A stretch of DNA of 64,000 nucleotides. It comes from Jeongeupia chitinilytica (lineage in GTDB: Bacteria; Pseudomonadota; Gammaproteobacteria; Burkholderiales; Chitinibacteraceae). This document shows positions 1 through 7,725 of this stretch, piece by piece. How positions within the stretch are numbered: position 1 is the stretch's first letter; every line of letters starts with the position of its first letter. A program made the translations under genes and the position numbers. Location of the stretch: positions 62,001 through 126,000 of the forward strand of contig NZ_BMYO01000010.1 in assembly GCF_014652315.1 (NCBI RefSeq), given 5' to 3'. The notes beneath the pieces were generated by a model. That model searched no databases. It saw only the letters and a program-made list of their open reading frames with translations, and had not been told where the DNA came from.

Positions 1-59
1 AATTTAATACTGAATATTGGAATGTTTTTGATCAACAATCCTGAAAAACGGGATTATCA

Positions 60-977
60 ATGCGACGCGTGCACTTTGATCTGGATGTCCTGCGCTGCTT
101 CGTCACCGGCGTCGAGCTGGGCAGCTTTGCCAAGGCGGCAGACCGGCTCGGGCGTTCGACCTCGGCCGTCAGCGCCCAGTTGAAGAAGCTGGAAGATCAG
201 GCCGGCACGCCCGTCCTGCGCAAGTCCGGCCGCGGGCTGGCGCTGACCGATGCCGGCGAGACGCTGCTCGCCTATGCACGGCGGTTGCTGGCGTTGAATG
301 ATGAGGCGGCCGATGCGCTGCACGGCATGCGCCAGACCAGCGAAGTCCGCCTCGGCCTGCCGGAGGATTTCGGTGAATCGCTGCTGCCGCAGCTGCTCGG
401 GCAATTCGCCCGCGCGAATCCGGACGTCCGCCTTGACGTCACCGTCGGCCGCAATGCCGCGCTGATGGCGGCGATCGACACCGGGCAACTCGATCTGGCC
501 CTGTCCTGGGATTCCGGCATGCCGGCGCGCCATGCCGAACGGCTGGGTACGGTGCCGATGTGCTGGATCGGACCGGCCGACACGGACCGGGCATGGCAGG
601 TGGGAACGGCGTTGCCGCTGGTGGCCTTCGAGGCGCCGTGCCTGATGCGCAGCGCGGCCGCCGATGCGCTCGATCACGCCGGGATCGCCTGGCGGATTGC
701 CTTTACCAGCACCAGTCTGGCCGGCATCTGGTCGGCCGTTGGCGCCGGGCTGGGCCTGGCGGTGCGCACACCGCTGGGTCTGCCGGAGCGGGTACGGCGG
801 CTCGATGCCACCGAAACGGGATTGCCGGCCTTGCCGGCACTGGATTTGCGCCTGCTGTGCGCCGAAGCCGATCCGGCCCCGGCGGTCCGCGGCCTGCAGC
901 ACCTGCTGCAGCAGGCGCTGGCCGGCTGGTTCGATGCCACGCCGGACGGCGTGGCGGCGGGGCTTACTCGGCCGTGA
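60..977 (+). CDS. LysR family transcriptional regulator
   Basis: DNA-binding regulator of 305 residues. An N-terminal winged helix-turn-helix (about residues 5-63, with the typical GSFAKAADRLGRSTSAVS recognition segment) is followed by a periplasmic-binding-protein-like effector domain (about 90-290). The length is usual for the family. The target and effector cannot be read from the sequence, and no obvious partner lies immediately upstream because the window starts here. Its 3' end overlaps the convergent carbonic anhydrase gene by 14 bp, so the two share their ends but not a promoter. The ATG is preceded by an AT-rich leader (positions 1-59) without a strong Shine-Dalgarno sequence. Confidence 0.9.
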   Translation: MRRVHFDLDVLRCFVTGVELGSFAKAADRLGRSTSAVSAQLKKLEDQAGTPVLRKSGRGLALTDAGETLLAYARRLLALNDEAADALHGMRQTSEVRLGLPEDFGESLLPQLLGQFARANPDVRLDVTVGRNAALMAAIDTGQLDLALSWDSGMPARHAERLGTVPMCWIGPADTDRAWQVGTALPLVAFEAPCLMRSAAADALDHAGIAWRIAFTSTSLAGIWSAVGAGLGLAVRTPLGLPERVRRLDATETGLPALPALDLRLLCAEADPAPAVRGLQHLLQQALAGWFDATPDGVAAGLTRP

Positions 978-1632
978 CGCCGTTGTCGGGCGCTTCGACC
1001 ACGGCTTCGAAGGCGTTCACATCCGGATTGAACTGGAACAGTGCGCCCTGCTGGATGTCGAAGTACCAGCCGATCAGTGCCAGCTCGCCGGCAGCAACGC
1101 GTTCGGCGACGAAGGGGAAGGACATCAGGTTGTCGAGCGAGACGATGATCGCCGCCAGCTCGCAAGCACGGACCTGTGCTTCCGGGCTCTTGTAGTCGAG
1201 CTCGGCCAGCACTTGCTGCTTGGCCGGATTGGCGATGCTGACCCAGCTGCCGATGAAGTCGGTTTCGTTCGACGCATCGTCACCCGCCATCAGTGCGCCG
1301 ATGCCGCCGCAGGCCGAATGACCCATGACGACGATCTGCCGCACCTTGAGGCTCTTGACCGCGTACTCGATCGCCGCCGACACACCGTGGTACTGGCCGC
1401 CGGTTTCGAACGGCGGGACCAGGTTGGCGACGTTGCGCACGACGAACAGGTCGCCCGGGTCGCAGTCGGTCAGGATGGCCGGATCGACGCGCGAGTCCGA
1501 ACAGCCGATCAGCAGTGTCTTCGGCTTCTGCCGGCGCTTGAGGCTTTCGAACAGCCTGGTGTCTTCGCCGAAGTACTTGTGCTGGAAGCGGCGGAAGCCG
1601 CCAATGAACTTTTCGATGTCTTTCATGCTCAC
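964..1632 (-). CDS. can: beta-class carbonic anhydrase
   Basis: Interconverts CO2 and bicarbonate in the cytoplasm. It has 222 residues, the usual length for the bacterial Can type. The zinc ligands of the family are visible: C44 and D46/R48 in GCSDSR, then H105 and C108 in HSACGG. This identifies a beta-carbonic anhydrase with the Asp-Arg dyad. It is transcribed on its own from the 261 bp gap that it shares with the divergent cytochrome b561 operon. Its stop overlaps the end of the upstream LysR gene. The can symbol is by family similarity; cynT-like paralogues cannot be fully excluded, but no cyn genes are adjacent. Confidence 0.93.
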   Translation of the reverse strand: MSMKDIEKFIGGFRRFQHKYFGEDTRLFESLKRRQKPKTLLIGCSDSRVDPAILTDCDPGDLFVVRNVANLVPPFETGGQYHGVSAAIEYAVKSLKVRQIVVMGHSACGGIGALMAGDDASNETDFIGSWVSIANPAKQQVLAELDYKSPEAQVRACELAAIIVSLDNLMSFPFVAERVAAGELALIGWYFDIQQGALFQFNPDVNAFEAVVEAPDNGVTAE

Positions 1633-1893
1633 TAGATTCCCTGACTCGCTGCGCGCCGGAAGGCACAGATATAAACATCCCGGTAGGGGATTCTACCTGT
1701 TGCTGCGCAACATCGCCTTTGGCCTTGTGTAAGGACTCGACATCGGACAAAGCAGCCGGCTACATTGAACGGCACGCTTCGGAAAGCTTGTTCTGTTTTT
1801 TTGAACCATCTATTGCATATTTTCCGATATCCCATCCCGAGTCTGAGGCAATACTATTTGTCGCAGATCAATAATTCTGAATAAGGATTTTTC

Positions 1894-2442
1894 ATGTCGC
1901 GAGACCGCTACGATCCGCTGCAAATGTCGCTGCACTGGCTGATGGCGCTGCTGATCTTCTCGGCCTTCGGGTTGATCTGGTACTTCAACAGTCTTGAACT
2001 GGGCCCGCAGACCTTCAAGCTCAAGTTCCAGATCATCGCCTGGCACAAATGGGCCGGTATCAGCGTGATGTTCCTGCTGATCCTGCGGCTGGCGTGGCGG
2101 CTGGGCCGTGGCGCACCGGCGCCGTTGCCGAACCAGCCGGCCTGGCAGCTCAAGGCGGCCGCCAGCATCCATCACCTGCTGTATCTGTTGATGTTCGCGC
2201 TGCCCTGTATCGGCTGGCTGATGAGTTCGGCCAAGGGCTATTCGGTCGTGCTGTTCGGTGAGTGGCCGCTGCCCGATCTCGTCGGCAAGAACGCCGAACT
2301 CGGCGAAACGCTGGCGACGATCCACTATTACCTCGGCTATACCCTGCTCGCACTGGTGGTGCTGCACGCCGCCGCCGCGATCAAGCATCACCTGATCGAC
2401 CGCGACGCCACACTGTCGCGCATGTTGCCCTGGGGCCGCTGA
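1894..2442 (+). CDS. cytochrome b561 family protein (YceJ-like)
   Basis: Inner-membrane di-heme b-type cytochrome of 182 residues with four predicted membrane helices (about 13-33, 52-70, 92-111 and 145-163). Candidate heme-ligand histidines are H14, H51, H144 and H158. The family passes electrons between the quinone pool and periplasmic acceptors. It heads a same-strand cluster with a YceI gene 34 bp downstream, the yceJ-yceI order known from enterobacteria, so the YceI lipocalin-like proteins are the likely partners. An AT-rich leader (1780-1893) should hold the promoter of the cluster, but I could not fix its -35/-10 boxes. Confidence 0.88.
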   Translation: MSRDRYDPLQMSLHWLMALLIFSAFGLIWYFNSLELGPQTFKLKFQIIAWHKWAGISVMFLLILRLAWRLGRGAPAPLPNQPAWQLKAAASIHHLLYLLMFALPCIGWLMSSAKGYSVVLFGEWPLPDLVGKNAELGETLATIHYYLGYTLLALVVLHAAAAIKHHLIDRDATLSRMLPWGR

Positions 2443-2476
2443 TCCGGCCCCGGACATCCACAACAAGGAGAACACG

Positions 2477-3046
2477 ATGACCCGTTTCCGTACCACGCTG
2501 ATTGCCGCAACGCTGGCCGCCGCGGCTTTCGTGCCGGCCCAGGCCGCGCAGACGCTGAACGCGGCCAAGAGCCAGATCGGCTTCACCTTCAAGCAGATGA
2601 ACACGCCGAGCGACGGCAGCTTCAAGCGCTTTGCCGCCAACGTCGATTTCGACCCGGCCAAGCCGGAGGCCACCAGGGCCGAGTTCAGCGTCGACCTCGC
2701 CAGCATCGACACCGGCAGCCCGGATGGCGACAACGAAGCCAAGAAAAAGGCCTGGTTCAACACCGCAGCCACCCCGAAGGCCACCTTTACCGCCAAGAGC
2801 GTCAAGGCGCTCGGCAACGGCAAGTTCGAAGCCCGCGGCCCGCTGGTGATCAAGGGTGTGAGCCGCGACATCGTCTCGACCTTCACCGCCAAGCAGAACG
2901 GCGCCGAGCTGCAGCTTGACGGCAGCTTCCCGCTGCTGCGCCTGCAGTACAAGCTGGGCGACGGCGACTGGGCCGATACCGGCGCCGTGGCCGACGAAGT
3001 GCTGGTCAAGTACCGCTTCGTGCTGAACGGCAAGGCCGGCAAGTAA
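2477..3046 (+). CDS. YceI family periplasmic isoprenoid-binding protein (first copy)
   Basis: Exported protein of 189 residues. A signal peptide ends near residue 23 (AQA-A), and the remainder is the YceI lipocalin-like beta-barrel, which in characterised members binds polyisoprenoid quinone-like lipids. YceI signatures include the SQIGFTFKQM start, the GSFKRF strand, and the long central IDTGSPDGDNEAKKKAWFN region. A good ribosome site (AAGGAG) lies at 2464-2469. It follows the cytochrome b561 gene and stops 2 bp before the cupin gene, so co-transcription is likely. A second, diverged YceI lies 350 bp further on. Confidence 0.9.
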   Translation: MTRFRTTLIAATLAAAAFVPAQAAQTLNAAKSQIGFTFKQMNTPSDGSFKRFAANVDFDPAKPEATRAEFSVDLASIDTGSPDGDNEAKKKAWFNTAATPKATFTAKSVKALGNGKFEARGPLVIKGVSRDIVSTFTAKQNGAELQLDGSFPLLRLQYKLGDGDWADTGAVADEVLVKYRFVLNGKAGK

Positions 3047-3048
3047 GC

Positions 3049-3378
3049 ATGCAGCTGGACCAGATCGCCTTCGGCGTCACCGACTGGGACACGGTCGAGG
3101 AAACCGTGCACCCGGGCGAGACCGGCGAAGCGCGCTGGCGCACCCGCCAGTTCGGGAATGTGCGCGTGCGGCGCGTCAGCTACACGCCGGGCTATCTGGC
3201 CGATCACTGGTGCAGCAAGGGCCACATCCTGCTGTGCCTTTCCGGCGAGCTCGACACCGAACTTGCCGACGGCCGCCGCTACACGCTCCTGCCCGGCATG
3301 AGCTATCAGGTGGCCGACAACGCCGAACCGCACCGCTCGTCCACCCGGACCGGTGCCACCCTTTTCATCGTCGATTGA
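3049..3378 (+). CDS. DHCW-motif cupin-fold protein
   Basis: Small cytoplasmic cupin of 109 residues without signal peptide. The YTPGYLADHWCSKGH segment (about residues 44-58) carries the DHxC/H signature that names this uncharacterised family, followed by the second cupin motif with GMSYQVADNAEPH near the C-terminus. These residues suggest a metal-binding barrel, but no substrate is known. Translationally tight with the preceding YceI gene (ATG 2 bp after its stop) and 15 bp before the next YceI gene. This places a cytoplasmic cupin between two periplasmic YceI proteins in one operon. Confidence 0.82.
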   Translation: MQLDQIAFGVTDWDTVEETVHPGETGEARWRTRQFGNVRVRRVSYTPGYLADHWCSKGHILLCLSGELDTELADGRRYTLLPGMSYQVADNAEPHRSSTRTGATLFIVD

Positions 3379-3393
3379 CCCTGGAGTACACAC

Positions 3394-3960
3394 ATGAAAA
3401 AACTGATCCTCGCCGCAGCCTTCGCCACCGTTGCCTCGGCCGCCTTCGCCGCACCGGAAACCTACTCGATCGATCCGTCGCACACTGCGGCGCATTTCTC
3501 GATCAACCACCTCGGTTTCTCGACCCAGCAGGGCACGTTCGACAAGACCAGCGGCAGCATCGTGCTTGACGCCGAAAAGAAGAGCGGCAGCGTCGACATC
3601 AGCATCGACACCGCCAGCCTCGACACCGGCTGGGATGCGCGTGACAAGCACCTGAAGGGCGAAGACTTCTTCAATGTCGAGAAGTACCCGACCGCGACGT
3701 TCAAGTCGAAGAACTTCAAGTTCGACGGCGACAAGCTGGTTGCAGTCGACGGCGACTTCACCCTGCTCGGCGTCACCAAGCCGCTGACGCTGTCCGTGGC
3801 CGACTTCAAGTGCGGCCCGCACCCGATGATGAAGAAGCCGTGGTGCGGTGCCGCGGCGACTGCCGTGCTCAAGCGCAGCGATTTCGGCATGAAGGCTTAC
3901 CTGCCGGCCGTGGGTGATGAAGTCAAACTGACGATCCAGGTCGAAGCCGGCAAGCAGTAA
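3394..3960 (+). CDS. YceI family periplasmic protein (second copy)
   Basis: Second YceI-domain protein, 188 residues, with a clear signal peptide (MKKLILAAAFATVASAAFA) and the canonical YceI pattern: SIDPSHTAAHFSINHLG start, IDTASLDTGWDARDKHLKGEDFFN central motif and LLGVTKPLTLSV strand. It is closer to the classical E. coli-type YceI than the first copy and also has two cysteines (in FKCGPHPMMKKPWCG) that could form a disulfide. It is the last gene of the b561-yceI-cupin-yceI cluster and is followed by a strong intrinsic terminator. Confidence 0.92.
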   Translation: MKKLILAAAFATVASAAFAAPETYSIDPSHTAAHFSINHLGFSTQQGTFDKTSGSIVLDAEKKSGSVDISIDTASLDTGWDARDKHLKGEDFFNVEKYPTATFKSKNFKFDGDKLVAVDGDFTLLGVTKPLTLSVADFKCGPHPMMKKPWCGAAATAVLKRSDFGMKAYLPAVGDEVKLTIQVEAGKQ

Positions 3961-3983
3961 AAACCGCCTGTCTGCCCGCCCGC

Positions 3984-4017
3984 AAAAACCCGCGCTCGCC
4001 GCGGGTTTTTGCTTTTT
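3984..4017 (+). terminator. intrinsic terminator of the b561/YceI operon
   Basis: GC-rich stem AAAAACCCGC/GCGGGTTTTT with a 7-nt loop, followed by a T-rich tail, 24 bp after the second yceI stop. Confidence 0.85.
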
Positions 4018-4139
4018 CGGCCCCCTTACCGGCGAAAGCCGCTGCCTACACTGTAAGCACATGGGCCAGCGACAAGTTTTCACCGTGCAGCGAAAAACAC
4101 GCGCGTATGAGCCCTGTATGGGACCATCAGGAGGTCATC

Positions 4140-4598
4140 ATGAGCACAGGCACGCACGTCTCCATTGTCTGCATGGCCCTGTTGTCAGGGCTTTGCCTGG
4201 CATCGGCCCAGGCCGGCTACAGCGGCCCCGGCAGCGAAGCCACCGACGTCGACACCGCAGCGGCAGCGCTGCAGGCCCCCGACAAGACTTCGGTCAGTCT
4301 CGAGGGCTACATCATGCGCAAGCTCAAGGGCGATCGCTACGAGTTTCGCGACAAGAGCGGCGCCATCGGCATCGACATCGACGACGACCAATGGCCGAAG
4401 GAATCGATCAACGACCGCACCAAGATCCGCGTGATCGGCGACATCGACCGCTCCCTCAGCTGCATCGGCGTCACGGCACAGTCGCTTGAAGTCCTGCCGG
4501 CCGACGCCGATACGCCGAAGGCCGCACCGCAGAAAACCACCTCGGCCAAAAAGCCGGTCACAACGGCCACGGCCAAGAAGCCCAAGACCGGCAACTAG
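4140..4598 (+). CDS. bacterial OB-fold (BOF/YgiW-like) exported protein
   Basis: Periplasmic protein of 152 residues. A signal peptide (about 1-23) is followed by a BOF domain (about 50-118) with the family pattern SVSLEGYI..LKGDRYEFRDKSG.I.IDIDDD.W. YgiW/YdeI relatives are stress-inducible envelope proteins that bind cations or small ligands. After the domain comes a low-complexity tail rich in Lys, Thr, Pro and Ala (about 122-152), which is not typical and could contact the cell wall. The start at 4140 is chosen because CAGGAGGTC lies at 4128-4136. An in-frame ATG at 4107 would spoil the signal peptide. It converges on, and overlaps by 4 bp, the next LysR gene. Confidence 0.8.
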   Translation: MSTGTHVSIVCMALLSGLCLASAQAGYSGPGSEATDVDTAAAALQAPDKTSVSLEGYIMRKLKGDRYEFRDKSGAIGIDIDDDQWPKESINDRTKIRVIGDIDRSLSCIGVTAQSLEVLPADADTPKAAPQKTTSAKKPVTTATAKKPKTGN

Positions 4599-5512
4599 CG
4601 CCCTGCGCCGGCCAGCCAGCGACCGATCCGGTCGTCGCCGGCCAGCGCATCCAGCCACCAGCGCAAGGCCCGGCCCGCGCCACTGGTACGCCAGGCGGCG
4701 TAGAGCCGGGTTGGCGGCTTCACTTCTTCGATCGCCTTGCGCACCAGTCGCCCGTCCGCCAGATAGGGCGCGGCCACGCAGTGCGGCAGATATCCGCAGC
4801 CGAGCCCGGCCAGCTGCACGTCGAGCTTGGCGGCCAGATCGGGTACGGTCAGCGTCTCCTGTCCCGAAAGAATGCCGACGGTGCGCGGCATCAGGTGGCG
4901 CGAACTGTCGGCGATCGCGCACGAACGGTGCTGCTGGATCTGTGCCGCCTGCAGGGGCTCGGGCAGCACCGCCAGCGGATGTTGTGGTGCAACGGCGAAA
5001 ATGAACTCGCAGTCACCCAGATAGTGCGTGGCATAGCCGCCCCCGTGCGGCCCCTCGAGCGATGCGCCGATGACGAGGTCGGCACGATGGTCGACCAGGG
5101 CCTCCCAGACGCCACCGAGCGTTTCCCGCGAAAAGCGCAGTCGTGTCCCGGATTGAAGCGCGTCGAACTCGGCGATCCAGTCGTGCAGCAGCGACAGCGG
5201 CATCAGCGCGTCGATGGCGATGTTCAGCTCGGTTTCCCAGCCGGTTGCCACCCGCTTGACCCGGCATTCCAGATCGCCGGCCGCGCGCAGCAGGTGTCGT
5301 CCTTCTTCGAGCAGTGTCTCGCCGGCCGGTGTCAGCCGGGCGCGGTGACCGCTGCGGTCGAACAGCTGCACGTCGAGTTCGTCCTCGAGTTTCTTGACCA
5401 TATAGGTGACGGCCGACGGGACCCGGTGCACCGCTTCGGCGGCGGCGGCAAAGCTGCCCTTGCGGGCAATGGCATCGATGATTTCCAGCGATTCGAGGTT
5501 GAGCCTGAGCAT
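4595..5512 (-). CDS. LysR family regulator divergent from pirin
   Basis: LysR-type regulator of about 305 residues: HTH at the N-terminus (IIDAIARKGSFAAAAEAVHRVPSAVTYMVKKLEDEL) and a co-inducer domain from about residue 90. I start it at ATG 5512 (LRLNLESLE). ATG 5521 is an alternative; a still longer frame to 5569 adds residues before the usual domain start. It faces the pirin gene across a short intergenic gap that contains a dyad. This is the arrangement seen for the YhaJ/YhaK-type pairs, so it probably controls the pirin gene. The effector is unknown. Confidence 0.88.
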   Translation of the reverse strand: MLRLNLESLEIIDAIARKGSFAAAAEAVHRVPSAVTYMVKKLEDELDVQLFDRSGHRARLTPAGETLLEEGRHLLRAAGDLECRVKRVATGWETELNIAIDALMPLSLLHDWIAEFDALQSGTRLRFSRETLGGVWEALVDHRADLVIGASLEGPHGGGYATHYLGDCEFIFAVAPQHPLAVLPEPLQAAQIQQHRSCAIADSSRHLMPRTVGILSGQETLTVPDLAAKLDVQLAGLGCGYLPHCVAAPYLADGRLVRKAIEEVKPPTRLYAAWRTSGAGRALRWWLDALAGDDRIGRWLAGAGR

Positions 5513-5539
5513 GACGGCCATCCATTCATAAATTCGAAC

Positions 5540-5555
5540 AAGATGTCCATATCTT
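5540..5555. promoter_or_regulatory. dyad in the LysR-pirin intergenic region
   Basis: AAGAT-N6-ATCTT inverted repeat placed between the divergent LysR (start 5512) and pirin (start 5626) genes. LysR proteins usually bind short imperfect dyads in such positions, so this is a candidate operator. No experimental support is visible. Confidence 0.4.
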
Positions 5556-5625
5556 TTCGCTATCAACACATGAAGTCAAGGAATAGCATGGCGTTACTGG
5601 TTCAACAACTTAGAAGGAGTACACC

Positions 5626-6324
5626 ATGATCAAGCTGCGCAAAGCCGGCGAACGCGGCCATGCCAACCACGGCTGGCTGGACTCCTGGCACAGCTTCTCG
5701 TTTGCCGGTTACTACGATCCGGCCCACGTGCACTTCGGCGCGCTGCGCGTCATCAACGACGACCGCGTCGCACCGGGCATGGGTTTCGGCACGCACCCGC
5801 ACAGCGACATGGAAATCATCAGCTATGTGCTCGAAGGCGAACTCGAGCACAAGGACAGCATGGGCAACGGCTCGGTGATCCGTCCCGGCAGCGTCCAGCG
5901 CATGAGCGCCGGCACCGGCGTGCTGCATTCGGAGTTCAATCCGTCGAAGCAGAACGCCGCGCACTTCCTGCAGATCTGGGTGATGCCGGACCGCAAGGGC
6001 GTGACGCCGTCGTACGAGGAAACGCATTTCGGCGACGAGGAAAAACGCGGTCGCCTGCGTCTGGTGGCCAGCAACGACGGCGCCAACGGCTCGGTAACGA
6101 TCAATCAGGACCTGCGTCTGTACAGCGGGCTGTTTGATGGCGACGAAACCGCGACCCTGCCGCTGGCTGCGGACCGACGTGCCTATGTGCATGTTGCCCG
6201 CGGCAACGCCGAAGTCAACGGCATCGCACTGGAAGCCGGTGATGCACTGATGCTCAGCGACGAGACGTCGGTCACGGTCGCCGCCGGCCAGCAGGCCGAG
6301 GTGCTGGTGTTCGACCTTGCCTGA
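5626..6324 (+). CDS. pirin family protein (YhhW/YhaK-like bicupin)
   Basis: Cytoplasmic bicupin of 232 residues. The N-terminal cupin has the pirin metal ligands H57 and H59 (GTHPHSDMEI), H101 and E103 (GVLHSEF), the same set as in human pirin and E. coli YhhW. Members of this type have quercetin 2,3-dioxygenase activity in vitro or act as redox-sensing regulators; the natural role is often unknown. A strong ribosome site (GAAGGAG) precedes the ATG. It is transcribed alone, divergently from the LysR gene, and ends at a long hairpin. Confidence 0.93.
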   Translation: MIKLRKAGERGHANHGWLDSWHSFSFAGYYDPAHVHFGALRVINDDRVAPGMGFGTHPHSDMEIISYVLEGELEHKDSMGNGSVIRPGSVQRMSAGTGVLHSEFNPSKQNAAHFLQIWVMPDRKGVTPSYEETHFGDEEKRGRLRLVASNDGANGSVTINQDLRLYSGLFDGDETATLPLAADRRAYVHVARGNAEVNGIALEAGDALMLSDETSVTVAAGQQAEVLVFDLA

Positions 6325-6328
6325 TGAC

Positions 6329-6396
6329 CGACGACCCGGACCATAGGGTCCGGGTCGTCGGCCGGTGAAGCCCCGGGCCATTTCAGCCCGGGGCTT
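6329..6396 (+). terminator. two tandem hairpins after the pirin gene
   Basis: A perfect 14-bp stem with loop ATAG (6329-6360) is followed by a second stem AAGCCCCGGGC/GCCCGGGGCTT (6368-6396). Neither ends in a clean T-run. They separate the pirin gene from the convergent beta-lactamase gene and probably stop or protect transcripts from both sides. Confidence 0.6.
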
Positions 6397-6440
6397 CGCT
6401 GACCGAATCAATGAACGGGCGGGATGTTCCCGCCCGGCGT

Positions 6441-7613
6441 TCAGCGCGGCTTCGTGCCGGGTGCGAGCCGGCTCAGGATGGCATGCGCCGCATCGATCCG
6501 GGCCGGAATCGGGAAGTTCCGGTTCGCCAGCATCACGATGCCGATCCGCTCCTCGGGCACGAAAGCCACGTAGGCGCCGAATCCGTTCGTTGCGCCGGTC
6601 TTGTTGAACAGCGTCGCGCCGGACGGCGTGCGTGGCGGGGTCAGCTTCACCGCCGGATTGGGCTTCATGCTCACCTCCGGCGAGTTGCCGGCCTGCAGTC
6701 GCTGCAGCGAAACCGGATACGGATACTGCTCCCAGCCCAGCCCCTGCACCATCCCGCCGATCCTGAAGTAGCCGGTATGACTACCCTCGACGGCGCGCCG
6801 CATCGGCCCTTCAAGCCCGGCCGGATCGATGTTTGCCTGCACGAAACGGGCCATGTCGGCCGCCGAGGACTTGATGCCGTAGGCTTCCGCATCGAACATG
6901 CCCGGATTCACCCGGATGGCTTTGTTCGTCTTGTCGTAACCCCATGCATAGCGGGCCATCGCGCCCTGCGGTACACGGACATAACTCCGATTCAGGCCGA
7001 GCGCAGGGAAAAGCCGGCTTTCCACCGCGTCGGCAAAATTGCTTTTCAGTGCGATCGCGGTGACATGCCCGAGCAGACCGATGCTGGGGTTGGAATACCT
7101 GCGCAGTACGCCCGGTTCGGCATCGGGCTGCCACTGCCGGAAATAGTCGATCATCTGCGCGTCGTCCGACACGGCGTCGGGAAACTGCAGCGGCAAGCCA
7201 CCGGCACTGTACGTGCCCAGTTCGAGCAGGCTGGCCCTGTCGACCGGAAATCCGGCCAGCGCGGGCATGTATCGCCCGGGGTGGTCGCCCAGCGACAGCG
7301 CTCCTGTTTCCTGCGCGTACAGCGCCAGCGTTGCCGTGAACGTCTTGCTGACGGAACCGAGTTCGAACAGCGTGTTCTCGCTGACCGGGGTCTGGTCCTG
7401 TCGCGATGCGACGCCGTAGCTGTAGAAGTGCGGCCGGCCGTCGACGATCACCGCGACGGCCATGCCAGGCACGTCGTACTGCTGGATCACCGGGCGGATC
7501 GCCGCATCGACGATGCCGCGAATTCCGGCGTCGTCGTCCGCGCGGGCGACAAGGGGGAGACAGGCCGCGACAACGGGCGCGATCAGGGCGAGGCATTTGG
7601 GCAGGACGTTCAA
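6441..7613 (-). CDS. ampC: class C (AmpC-type) beta-lactamase
   Basis: Periplasmic serine beta-lactamase of 390 residues with a signal peptide cleaved near residue 25 (ARA-D). All three class C signatures are present: S87-V-S-K90 (nucleophile and general base), Y173-S-N175, and K338-T-G340. These are the usual spacings for an active cephalosporinase. It stands alone; no divergent ampR lies beside it, so induction by the classical AmpR route is not shown by the local context. The gene is chromosomal-looking in composition, unlike a recently acquired resistance gene. A peptidase S12/esterase paralogue would be the alternative, but YSN plus KTG favours AmpC. Confidence 0.9.
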   Translation of the reverse strand: MNVLPKCLALIAPVVAACLPLVARADDDAGIRGIVDAAIRPVIQQYDVPGMAVAVIVDGRPHFYSYGVASRQDQTPVSENTLFELGSVSKTFTATLALYAQETGALSLGDHPGRYMPALAGFPVDRASLLELGTYSAGGLPLQFPDAVSDDAQMIDYFRQWQPDAEPGVLRRYSNPSIGLLGHVTAIALKSNFADAVESRLFPALGLNRSYVRVPQGAMARYAWGYDKTNKAIRVNPGMFDAEAYGIKSSAADMARFVQANIDPAGLEGPMRRAVEGSHTGYFRIGGMVQGLGWEQYPYPVSLQRLQAGNSPEVSMKPNPAVKLTPPRTPSGATLFNKTGATNGFGAYVAFVPEERIGIVMLANRNFPIPARIDAAHAILSRLAPGTKPR

Positions 7614-7725
7614 GCGGGTACCTTTTCAGCGGGGCTTCGGCGGACGGCGCCATCGCGCCGACCGGCAGAGCGTGACCGGTTTGCCCGTCACGGACAATCC
7701 GGCAAATTCCCGCCACGCGGTGCCG

